A stretch of DNA of 6,414 nucleotides from Aequorivita sp. (GCA_020435865.1 JAGQYZ010000335.1:1-6414); one strand, 5' to 3'; shown: positions 1 to 6,325, counted from the first letter of the stretch. Notes: generated by a model not told the origin, from the letters alone. Numbers and translations: made by a program.

Positions 1-111
1 AACCCCATTACTCCTTGAGCCATAGACCGAAGAGTTGGATTGAATAAATTGTGCATTCATTGTGGTCATAAAACCACAGAATACAAAAAATAACATTGTA
101 ATTTTTTTCAT
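1..111 (-). CDS. Partial secreted protein, N-terminus only
   Basis: This is the first 37 codons of a gene that runs off the left edge, so its function cannot be named. It starts MKKITMLFFVFCGFMTTMNA, which is a typical Sec signal peptide: two lysines, a hydrophobic core at about residues 5-16, and a likely signal peptidase I cut after Ala20, before Gln21. There is no lipobox cysteine, so it is not expected to be a lipoprotein. The visible mature part is polar and rich in Ser, Asn and Gly. The start is supported by a good Bacteroidota-type promoter candidate at 143-173, about 30 bases upstream, and by the fabI terminator at 203-236 that separates it from the preceding genes. It is therefore probably a separate transcription unit encoding a periplasmic, outer-membrane or exported protein. 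The presence of a gene is inferred from signal peptide plus promoter, since too little is visible for family assignment. Confidence 0.7.
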   Translation of the reverse strand, partial: MKKITMLFFVFCGFMTTMNAQFIQSNSSVYGSRSNGV

Positions 112-142
112 AGTTAAATTTATAGTTTAGTTAATAAGTCCC

Positions 143-173
143 TAAAAATACCTAAAAAAATGTTAATCGCAAA
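143..173 (-). promoter_or_regulatory. Candidate promoter of the left-edge gene
   Basis: Read on the minus strand there is a TTTG box (173-170), a 19-bp spacer, and TATTTTTA (150-143). This matches the Bacteroidota sigma-ABfr consensus TTTG / TAnnTTTG at every fixed position except the last base (A for G). Transcription would begin near 136-139, giving a leader of roughly 25-28 bases to the ATG at 111. It lies just downstream of the fabI terminator, where a new transcription unit would be expected to start. Confidence 0.5.
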
Positions 174-196
174 TAATTACTGAAACTAGTTTTACC

Positions 197-236
197 AAAA
201 AATAAAAAAAAACCTGTCGTAATGAATTTGGACAGG
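197..236 (-). terminator. Rho-independent terminator after fabI
   Basis: On the minus strand CCTGTC (236-231) and GACAGG (218-213) form a perfect 6-bp stem around a 12-base loop. The stem is followed at once by nine T residues (212-204), an A, and more T-rich sequence. The arms pair a little further past one mismatch. The stem begins 29 bases after the fabI stop codon. On the plus strand the hairpin is not followed by a T-run, so it should act in one direction only. It marks the likely 3' end of the bamD-to-fabI gene run. Confidence 0.85.
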
Positions 237-264
237 ATTCTAATAATTTATAGTAAGGGAATAC

Positions 265-1083
265 CTACTTTGCTTCAATAAAAGTTTCCATTACGGCATC
301 GCTTACGCCCATATTGGAAAAGCCCCCATCATTATAAAGGTTTTGAAGCGTTACGCGCTTGGTAAGATCACTAAACATTGCTACTGTATAGTTGGCACAA
401 TCTAAAGCTGTGGCATTGCCTAACGGCGACATTTTATCGGCATAGCTAATAAAACCGTCAAAACCTTTTACACCTTGCCCTGCAGTGGTTGGCGTTGGCG
501 ATTGCGAAATAGTATTAACACGAACCTTTTTATCCCTTCCGAAGAAATATCCAAAACTACGCGCTATGCTTTCCAAATAGGCTTTGTTGTCAGCCATATC
601 GTTATAATCTGGAAAGACACGCTGTGAAGCCATGTAGGTTAGTGCTATTATACTCCCCCACTCATTCATTGCGTCTTTTTTATAAAGCACTTGCATGGTT
701 TTGTGAAAAGAACCAGCAGAAATATCCCAACCTTTATGTGTGAAATCATAATTTTGATTTGTATAATGATTGCCTTTACGAACATTTACAGACATACCAA
801 TAGAGTGCAATACAAAATCCAATTTACCTCCTAAAATTTCAGTAGCTTTTGTTACCAAATTCTCCAGATCTTCAATACTTGTAGCATCTGCAGGAATAAC
901 TTCAGAATTTGTTTTTTTTGCCAGTTCATTTATTTGACCCATTCGCAAAGCAATAGGTGCATTGGTAAGTACAAACTTTCCGCCTTCTTCGTAAACACGC
1001 TCTGCGGTTTTCCAAGCAATGGAATTTGCATCCAATGCTCCAAAAATGATCCCCCGTTTTCCTTTTAGTAAATTATATGACAT
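265..1083 (-). CDS. fabI: Enoyl-[acyl-carrier-protein] reductase FabI
   Basis: Reduces the trans-2 double bond of enoyl-ACP with NAD(P)H, the last step of each elongation cycle of type II fatty-acid synthesis in the cytoplasm. The 272-residue protein has the FabI form of the SDR fold. The N-terminal nucleotide-binding segment GIIFGALDANSIAW (11-24) has the FabI pattern G-x5-SIA. HSIGMS (93-98) matches the E. coli HSIGFA strand. The catalytic set Tyr150, Tyr160 and Lys167 has the FabI spacing Y-x9-Y-x6-K (E. coli Y146, Y156, K163). NDGGF (251-255) is the usual C-terminal motif. Positions matching the E. coli triclosan contacts are Gly96, Met163 and Phe208. The loop after the catalytic lysine reads ISQSPTPTTAG, which differs from the E. 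coli ISAGPIRTLAA but keeps the Pro and Thr. The TAG stop is followed by a strong terminator. It lies 78 bp after recN. A weak -7-like box, TATCTTTA (1157-1150), has no matching upstream box, so readthrough from recN is also possible. The leader resembles that of coaBC. Confidence 0.96.
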   Translation of the reverse strand: MSYNLLKGKRGIIFGALDANSIAWKTAERVYEEGGKFVLTNAPIALRMGQINELAKKTNSEVIPADATSIEDLENLVTKATEILGGKLDFVLHSIGMSVNVRKGNHYTNQNYDFTHKGWDISAGSFHKTMQVLYKKDAMNEWGSIIALTYMASQRVFPDYNDMADNKAYLESIARSFGYFFGRDKKVRVNTISQSPTPTTAGQGVKGFDGFISYADKMSPLGNATALDCANYTVAMFSDLTKRVTLQNLYNDGGFSNMGVSDAVMETFIEAK

Positions 1084-1161
1084 ATTTTTTAATTTGTGGT
1101 TTATTTTTATAGTTTGTCAATCTGTCTTCCCCTTTTTAGCTTTAAAAAGTAAAGATACATT

Positions 1162-2814
1162 TTAATTCAATAATTCCTTCGCATTTGCTATTGCTGCTTC
1201 CGAAACATTTTTGCCCCCAAGCATCTGTGCTATTTCAAAGATGCGCTCTTCTTCGCTTAAAACCATTAAATGAGTAGTTGTTAAATCGTTCCTATCTTCT
1301 TTATAAACTTTTATATGATGGTCTCCCTTTGCCGCGATTTGCGGTAAGTGCGTAATGCTTAACAATTGCAAGGTCTTACTCATTTGGTGCAGGATACCTG
1401 CCATTTTATTCGCTATTTCGCCTGAAACACCCGTATCTATTTCATCAAAAACTATGGTTGGAAGTTTTTTGTATTCTGCTAAAACGGCTTTTATGGCGAG
1501 CATGATCCGGCTCATTTCACCACCAGAAGCCACTTTTTTTAGTGGCCCAAATGCCAAACCTTTGTTTGCTGTGAACAATAACTGCAATGTATCAGTTCCG
1601 TTGGTTTTAAAATCTTCAGAAGGGGAAAGCTCAAACTGAAACCGGGCGTTTGGCAAACCCAATGGAAATAAGGTTTTCTCTAGTTTTTCCTTAAGTACGG
1701 GAATAGCTTCTTCTCTTTTTGCATGAAGTATATCAGCACTTTTTAAAGCTGTTTCCCGCAACTCAGTTTTCTCCTTTTCTAGGTTTTCAATTTGATCGTC
1801 AAGACCCAAAGTGGTATTCACTTTTTCCGCTAGCTCCTTTTCTATTTCAATTAATTCTGAAACTGTGGAAACCGAATGTTTTTGCTGAAGTTTATAAAGT
1901 GCTTGCAATCTTTCGTTTACGTTTGAAAGCATTTCGGGATCGGCTTCAATCTTTTCAGTTGTAGTGCCAATTTCACTTGAAATATCTTCTATCTCAATAA
2001 TAGCACTATTCAACCGTTGCCAAAAATCTTCAAATGTTTTTGAATATTCTTTAATTCGCCCCAAAACAATTCGCGCTTCCTTTGCTGTTTGCAAACTTCC
2101 AATTTGTTCATCATCTAAAATATTATTCACGTTTGAAAGTGCTTCCTGAATCGCTTCGGCATTATTGAGCGTTTCAAAAGTTTCTTCAAGATCCTGTTGG
2201 TTTAATTTTCCTAAATCAGCTTGTTGAAGTTCGTTATAAAGAAAGGAGTTATAATCAAGCTCTTTTAAAGCATTTTCCTTTTGAAATTTTAATGCTGAAA
2301 GCTCTTCTGAAATGCTTTTGAAATTTGCCAATTGTGCTTGGTATGATTTCAAGAGCGCATCGTTTCCAGCTAAGGCATCAATCACTTCCATCTGAAAGTT
2401 TTCTGAAACAATTTCCAGAGTTTCGTGTTGGCTATGCACGTCTATTAAATGGGGCGCCAACGCTTGTAGTTGTGTTAAAGCAACGGGGGTATCATTAACA
2501 AAAGCTCTGGATTTTCCACCGGGTAATATTTCACGACGAATGATGGTCTGAGGTTCATAATCCAGATCATTTTCATCAAAAACAGTTTGCAGCCCGTAAT
2601 TTTTAATAGAAAAGCATCCTTCAATAACACACTTTTTAGAAGCATCTTTTACACTACTAATATCTGCTCGTTTTCCCAACACTAGTGCCAATGCTCCAAG
2701 AAGTATGGATTTTCCTGCACCGGTCTCGCCAGTAATAATTGTCAAACCCTCATTAAAATCCACGCGAATATCTTCAATAAGCGCATAGTTTTTTATGGCG
2801 AGGCTGGTTATCAC
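1162..2814 (-). CDS. recN: DNA repair ATPase RecN
   Basis: An SMC-like ATPase of the cytoplasm that acts early in repair of double-strand breaks by recombination. The 550-residue length is normal for the family. Walker A is GETGAGKS (29-36), DVHSQHETL (125-133) corresponds to the family's D-[IV]-H-x-QH Q-loop region, the ABC signature is VASGGEMSR (428-436), Walker B is TIVFDEIDTG (453-462), and SITHLPQIAA (486-495) carries the switch histidine His489. Between the two ATPase halves, at about 155-380, is a Glu/Lys/Leu-rich heptad-like stretch expected to form the coiled-coil arm, shorter than in true SMC proteins. The start is GTG (2814-2812). No in-frame ATG or GTG lies between it and the stop TAA at 2826-2824, and the resulting N-terminus MITSLAIKNYALIE matches the family start well. 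The gene is 135 bp after porD and 78 bp before fabI. A weak promoter candidate lies at 2902-2933. I saw no LexA-type palindrome in the leader. Confidence 0.97.
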   Translation of the reverse strand: MITSLAIKNYALIEDIRVDFNEGLTIITGETGAGKSILLGALALVLGKRADISSVKDASKKCVIEGCFSIKNYGLQTVFDENDLDYEPQTIIRREILPGGKSRAFVNDTPVALTQLQALAPHLIDVHSQHETLEIVSENFQMEVIDALAGNDALLKSYQAQLANFKSISEELSALKFQKENALKELDYNSFLYNELQQADLGKLNQQDLEETFETLNNAEAIQEALSNVNNILDDEQIGSLQTAKEARIVLGRIKEYSKTFEDFWQRLNSAIIEIEDISSEIGTTTEKIEADPEMLSNVNERLQALYKLQQKHSVSTVSELIEIEKELAEKVNTTLGLDDQIENLEKEKTELRETALKSADILHAKREEAIPVLKEKLEKTLFPLGLPNARFQFELSPSEDFKTNGTDTLQLLFTANKGLAFGPLKKVASGGEMSRIMLAIKAVLAEYKKLPTIVFDEIDTGVSGEIANKMAGILHQMSKTLQLLSITHLPQIAAKGDHHIKVYKEDRNDLTTTHLMVLSEEERIFEIAQMLGGKNVSEAAIANAKELLN

Positions 2815-2901
2815 TTTTAGACTTTAGGTTTTTAACGTGAAATGTTAGACCCTATAAACTCAACTTTCATCTTCAATTTTGAACTTTGAATTTTGGAAGT
2901 A

Positions 2902-2933
2902 TAAATTTATAAGAAAGAAATTAAATGGCTCAA
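2902..2933 (-). promoter_or_regulatory. Weak promoter candidate for recN
   Basis: On the minus strand TTG (2933-2931), a 21-bp spacer and TAAATTTA (2909-2902) resemble the Bacteroidota promoter TTG / TAnnTTTG with one mismatch in the -7 box. A transcript from here would have a leader of about 80 bases. The region is very AT-rich and the box is itself palindromic, so a chance match is quite possible. recN may instead be reached by readthrough from porD, since no clear terminator is visible between them. Confidence 0.25.
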
Positions 2934-2949
2934 CTTGTTATAAGAAAAA

Positions 2950-3840
2950 TTAAAACTTGATTTCAGACCAATTGCTTCGTTTAGTAGGCGCAAGTTTATT
3001 AAGGTTTTCAACCAGTTTTGTAATATCAACCTGTGGACCTCCACTAAATATTGCTTGAATTTCGTCGCTTTTTGCATCAAAAAAGGTACGCACCAAAAAA
3101 GAGTTTGGACGTCTGTCGTTAATACCTTTTAGCTTATTGATTGCATCAGCTATTTCTTGTTTGGCTTTCTTTTGGTCAGACGCCATTATATCCAACCCAT
3201 CTCGATGATATTGATACATCACATCGTGAAATTCTTTATAAACAGAAGATACCAAAGCATCATTATAACGATATCTGGACTGGTTTCCATCTGTAGTTTT
3301 CCAACCGGGAAAACTACTGGAGGCAGCTGTGTTGGTAATCTGCTTTGCTATATCAAAATAGGGCGCTCCACCATTCAAAACATACGTGTCTGCATCTAAA
3401 CCTATAATTGTATAAACGTGAAAAGCAACAACCGAAACAAGGTTAGAACCAAAACTATTAATGTTGAAAGTTAGTGGCTCATACTCTTTATAATTGAAAC
3501 TTACTTGCTTGTCAAAATAGTTATAGACAGGGCTGTCATAGGTTGAATCAAAAACAGGTCGCGAAGATTGAATCTGAAGTGTTCCCGAAAAAGTATCTCC
3601 ATCATACTGGCTGATTATTAAGCTCATATTACAGTCAATGCGCTCTTGGTTTTTGTATTCTTTATCAGTCCATTTTGTATTGTTCACAAATTCGCGAAGC
3701 TGTGTTTCCAGTGTTCTGAAAATCTGCAAATTGGGTTGTCCAGTCTGTTCGGCATCAATGGAAACGGTACAATTAAGCTCTTGGGCCTGTGAAAAAAGCA
3801 CAGCAGTGGCACATAATAAGAAAAGTAAAAATTTACGCAT
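2950..3840 (-). CDS. porD: DUF4835 family protein, type IX secretion-linked PorD
   Basis: A periplasmic or envelope protein of the DUF4835 family, which databases name PorD and link to the type IX secretion system of Bacteroidota. Its molecular role is not well defined. The 296-residue protein starts with a Sec signal peptide (MRKFLLFLLCATAVLFSQAQ) with likely cleavage after Ala19. The cysteine at position 10 is preceded by Leu, so it is not a lipobox. The mature protein begins QELNC, and the segment at about 57-70 (WTDKEYKNQERIDC) is a hallmark I recall for the family. Cys24 and Cys70 are the only mature cysteines and could form a disulfide. No transmembrane segment follows the signal. The C-terminal part (about 195-290) looks helical. 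The ATG overlaps the end of coaBC by 8 bp, which points to translational coupling and fixes the start. The family call is by recall of sequence pattern and of the coaBC-porD-recN neighbourhood. The secretion role comes from family annotation and is not visible in the sequence. Confidence 0.85.
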   Translation of the reverse strand: MRKFLLFLLCATAVLFSQAQELNCTVSIDAEQTGQPNLQIFRTLETQLREFVNNTKWTDKEYKNQERIDCNMSLIISQYDGDTFSGTLQIQSSRPVFDSTYDSPVYNYFDKQVSFNYKEYEPLTFNINSFGSNLVSVVAFHVYTIIGLDADTYVLNGGAPYFDIAKQITNTAASSSFPGWKTTDGNQSRYRYNDALVSSVYKEFHDVMYQYHRDGLDIMASDQKKAKQEIADAINKLKGINDRRPNSFLVRTFFDAKSDEIQAIFSGGPQVDITKLVENLNKLAPTKRSNWSEIKF

Positions 3841-5044
3841 TTGTCTGTTCTATAATATATTCTAAAATATCTTTTGCTACTTCTTTTTTAGGTTTAACAG
3901 GAAAAGGAATTGTTTTATTGTCTTTACCTATTAAAGTAATTTTATTGGTGTCGGTTTGAAAACCCGCACCTTTGTCTCGAAGCGAATTTAACACAATTAA
4001 ATCTAAATTCTTTTTTTTCAGTTTCAATTTTGCATTTTCTTCTTCGTTTTCGGTTTCCAGTGCAAAACCAACCAAGAATTGATTTTTCTTTATTCCCCCC
4101 AGCGAAGCAAGAATATCCTTGGTTTTTGTAAGTTGAAGCGTTAAATCTTTTTCTTTCTTTTTAATTTTTTCCGAAGCAACTTCCAAAGGACGATAGTCTG
4201 CAACCGCAGCGCTTAAAATGGCAACATCGCTCTTATCAAAATACTCATGTGCCGCACGGTACATTTCTTCAGCAGAAGTAACGCGAATCATTTTTACAAA
4301 ATCATTTTCAAGTTTTAAAGCTGTGGGCCCTGAAATCAAAACAACCTCAGCGCCAAGTTGTGCAGCTGCTTCAGCAATTGCATACCCCATCTTTCCGCTA
4401 GAATGGTTTCCAATGAAACGAACTGGGTCTAAAGCTTCATACGTTGGTCCAGCGGTAATCAAAAATTTCTTTCCACGAAGCGGAAGTTTTTTCAGAATAT
4501 CATTTTCCAAAAAACAAACAATTTCATCGGGTTCGGCCATTCTACCCTGACCAACCAAACCGCTTGCAAGCTCTCCAAATGCTGCTGGAATCTGAATGTT
4601 TCCAAAGCTGTTAAGCTTCTCAAAAGCTTCAGCCGTTGTTGGATGTTTGTACATATCCAAATCCATTGCAGGGGCATAATACACAGGGCATTTCGCTGAT
4701 AGATAGCAAGCCAGCAACAAGTTATCACTTGTGCCATTCGCCATTTTGGAAAGTGTGTTAGCTGTTGCTGGGGCAATTAAAAACAAATCTGCCCAAAGGG
4801 CCAATTCCACGTGGTTGTTCCATTGGGCATTCTCGTTTTCTTCATTTGTGAAAGAAGAAAATACTTCGTTTTTTGAAAGTGTTGAAAGTGTAAGTGGTGT
4901 AACAAATTCTTTGGCAGAAGCTGTCATCACAACTTTTACGTTAGCACCTTTTTTCACTAAAAGCCTAACTAAAAAAGCTGCTTTGTACGCGGCAATCCCG
5001 CCGGTAACGCCAAGCAAGATATTTTTCCCGTTCAAAACAGACAT
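3833..5044 (-). CDS. coaBC: Bifunctional CoaBC: PPC decarboxylase / PPC synthetase
   Basis: Makes 4'-phosphopantetheine for coenzyme A in two cytoplasmic steps: CoaB joins 4'-phosphopantothenate to cysteine using CTP, and the FMN-dependent CoaC domain decarboxylates the product. The 403 residues match the usual length. The CoaC domain (about 5-180) has the flavin-binding start GVTGGIAAYK (12-21), catalytic His78 in NHVELALWADL, the PATANT motif (92-97), PAMDLDMY (125-132) and GRMAEP (167-172). The CoaB domain (about 190-400) has LITAGPTYE (195-203), RFIGNHSSGKMGYAIA (209-224; Asn213 matches E. coli Asn210), AVADYRP (280-286) and the KIKKK lysines (293-297; Lys293 matches E. coli Lys289). Two CoaC positions differ from the E. 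coli enzyme: Asp128 for Asn125 and Ser161 for the active-site Cys158. The gene is 77 bp after the omega gene, and its last 8 bp are the start of porD. A weak promoter-like pair (TTG 5102-5100, TAACTTTA 5083-5076, 16-bp spacer) lies in the leader. Confidence 0.97.
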   Translation of the reverse strand: MSVLNGKNILLGVTGGIAAYKAAFLVRLLVKKGANVKVVMTASAKEFVTPLTLSTLSKNEVFSSFTNEENENAQWNNHVELALWADLFLIAPATANTLSKMANGTSDNLLLACYLSAKCPVYYAPAMDLDMYKHPTTAEAFEKLNSFGNIQIPAAFGELASGLVGQGRMAEPDEIVCFLENDILKKLPLRGKKFLITAGPTYEALDPVRFIGNHSSGKMGYAIAEAAAQLGAEVVLISGPTALKLENDFVKMIRVTSAEEMYRAAHEYFDKSDVAILSAAVADYRPLEVASEKIKKKEKDLTLQLTKTKDILASLGGIKKNQFLVGFALETENEEENAKLKLKKKNLDLIVLNSLRDKGAGFQTDTNKITLIGKDNKTIPFPVKPKKEVAKDILEYIIEQTNA

Positions 5045-5121
5045 TTTTTAAGGTTCTGGTTTATAGTTTGTTGTTTAAAGTTAAAACTGGGTAGGTTATC
5101 AACCTTAAACGAATAGCTTAA

Positions 5122-5454
5122 TTAATCTTCTACAACCTCGTCTTTGGTATTTCTGTAGTAGATTTTATTTTCTAGCCACTCTTGAACCGCCAAAGCGTGT
5201 GGCTTAGGAAGTCTTTCGTAGAATTTTGAAACCTCAATTTGTTCTTTGTTTTCAAAAATCTCTTCCAAACTGTCGTTGTAAGTTGCAAACTCATCAAGTT
5301 TTTCAAGAAGTTCTTTCTTGATGTCTCCGTTTATTTGTGAAGCTCTTTTTGAAATGATGGAAATAGCCTCATAAATGTTGTTTGTTGGGGCATCAATCAA
5401 GTTCTTGTCAAGCGTAACGGTATTGATGGGTGCTTCTGAATTTTTAATATCCAT
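5122..5454 (-). CDS. rpoZ: DNA-directed RNA polymerase omega subunit, Bacteroidota type
   Basis: A small subunit that helps assemble and stabilise RNA polymerase by clamping the beta' subunit. The 110-residue protein is cytoplasmic and has no signal or membrane segment. The segment NNIYEAISIISKRASQIN (25-42) is the omega signature, comparable to NRYELVLVAAKRARQI in other bacteria, with the conserved KRA at 37-39. The rest is weakly conserved: an acidic, probably helical middle (43-76), a WLENKIYYR segment (93-101) and an acidic tail. This form is typical of Bacteroidota and is often annotated only as hypothetical or as an RpoZ/omega family protein. The ATG lies 10 bp after the bamD stop, with only TTTATTTATT between them and no Shine-Dalgarno sequence, so it is probably co-transcribed with bamD. 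The family call rests on one motif plus length and context, and is good but not certain. Confidence 0.85.
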   Translation of the reverse strand: MDIKNSEAPINTVTLDKNLIDAPTNNIYEAISIISKRASQINGDIKKELLEKLDEFATYNDSLEEIFENKEQIEVSKFYERLPKPHALAVQEWLENKIYYRNTKDEVVED

Positions 5455-5464
5455 AATAAATAAA

Positions 5465-6274
5465 TTAACTAGTGGGTTCTGTTTCTGTGGTTACAATTCT
5501 ACTCTCTATGTCTTGATATATCTCCGTTGCATCGGGAGCCAGTTCTGTATCCTTGTAATATTTCATGAAATTATTGTAATATCCTTTTGCGATAACTAAG
5601 CGTTCCTGTACCAAGTTTGGAATACTGTGAATGGCCAATTGATAAGCCGCTACAAATTTTCCATAAAAAGCATCCTTTCTATAGTGGGAGCCTGGATTGT
5701 CGGTTATGAAATTATCAAAAGCGCCAATAGCTGCCTTGTAATCTTCAACATGCAAATATTGTTTTGCCACCTCATATTCTTTGGTTTCCAACTTTTCACG
5801 CAGTTCCGCAACGAGGGCATTGGCCTCCATCCTTTTATCTGAATTGGGATAATGATTGATAAACTCTTGAAGTTTTTCTAGCGCTTTGTATGTATCTTTC
5901 TGATCTAAGGAATATCTCGGCGAAAGTTGGTAAAAGCTTTTTGCGCCTTTAAACGAAGCTACTTCAGCACTATCACTTTGTGGGTATGCTTGGGTAAAAC
6001 GCTCAAATTGGTAGCCCGCCAAATAATAATCTTCCAATTTATAGTATGTGTTGGAGTAGATAAACATCAGCTTTTCACCCTGTGGTTTTCCTCGATAGGA
6101 AGGAACAATTTGTTCCATTAATTTAAGGCTTTTTCGGTATTTGCCAATTTTGTATAGCGAATCCGCCATGGTGTATTTTTTGCCCATATCATCCTTACGA
6201 AGTACCCGTTGGTACTCGCTACAAGATGAAAGAACAATAATAAAGCAGAGTAAAATAAAAAGTGGTAATCGCAT
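5465..6274 (-). CDS. bamD: Outer membrane assembly lipoprotein BamD
   Basis: The lipoprotein partner of BamA in the complex that folds beta-barrel proteins into the outer membrane, facing the periplasm. With the start chosen here it has 269 residues. Its signal peptide MRLPLFILLCFIIVLSSC ends in the lipobox LSSC with the lipidated cysteine at 18, followed by SEYQRVL, a usual opening for this family in Flavobacteriia. The remainder is built of TPR-like helical pairs: about 33-58 (YKIGKYRKSLKLMEQI), 68-99 (YYKLEDYYLAGYQFERF), 128-146 (ALEKLQEFINHYPNS) and 165-195 (YLHVEDYKAAIGAFDNF). An in-frame ATG five codons upstream (6289-6287) would give 274 residues. I prefer 6274 because a near-perfect promoter -7 box ends only four bases before the upstream ATG. 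It is the first gene of the likely bamD-omega-coaBC-porD operon. Stop-to-start distance to the omega gene is 10 bp. Confidence 0.93.
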   Translation of the reverse strand: MRLPLFILLCFIIVLSSCSEYQRVLRKDDMGKKYTMADSLYKIGKYRKSLKLMEQIVPSYRGKPQGEKLMFIYSNTYYKLEDYYLAGYQFERFTQAYPQSDSAEVASFKGAKSFYQLSPRYSLDQKDTYKALEKLQEFINHYPNSDKRMEANALVAELREKLETKEYEVAKQYLHVEDYKAAIGAFDNFITDNPGSHYRKDAFYGKFVAAYQLAIHSIPNLVQERLVIAKGYYNNFMKYYKDTELAPDATEIYQDIESRIVTTETEPTS

Positions 6275-6293
6275 GGGCTTAAAAAACATCGTG

Positions 6294-6325
6294 CAAAAAT
6301 AGGGAATTAAACATGATTGAACAAA
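6294..6325 (-). promoter_or_regulatory. Promoter of bamD operon, Bacteroidota type
   Basis: On the minus strand TTTG (6325-6322), a 20-bp spacer and TATTTTTG (6301-6294) match the Bacteroidota sigma-ABfr consensus TTTG / TAnnTTTG at every fixed position. Transcription should begin around 6285-6290. This coincides with the upstream candidate bamD start codon (6289) and leaves a leader of roughly 10-15 bases to the ATG at 6274. It is the best promoter match in the window and sits at the head of the likely four-gene operon. Confidence 0.65.

Noticed and set aside
1132..1149. Perfect 7-bp inverted repeat CTTTTTA-GCTT-TAAAAAG between recN and fabI
   Set aside because: The stem is almost all A/T and no T-run follows it in the direction of transcription, so it is a poor terminator. 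It does not match any operator that I know. It is probably a chance product of AT-rich sequence.
4492..4776. A second minus-strand frame of 94 codons within coaBC
   Set aside because: It overlaps the CoaC domain out of frame. Its translation is unusual (rich in Trp, Gln and Met) and shows no family features, while the coaBC frame is intact through the region.
4218..5051. Plus-strand open frames of about 105-110 codons inside coaBC (4218-4550 and 4731-5051)
   Set aside because: They lie wholly antisense to a well-conserved coaBC gene, have no recognisable motif, and no convincing promoter. They are shadows of the coding strand. The same applies to the shorter plus-strand frames inside recN, porD, omega and bamD.
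5093..5105. AGGTT-ATC-AACCT inverted repeat between the omega gene and coaBC
   Set aside because: A 5-bp stem with a 3-base loop and no T-run is too weak to call a terminator or an operator.
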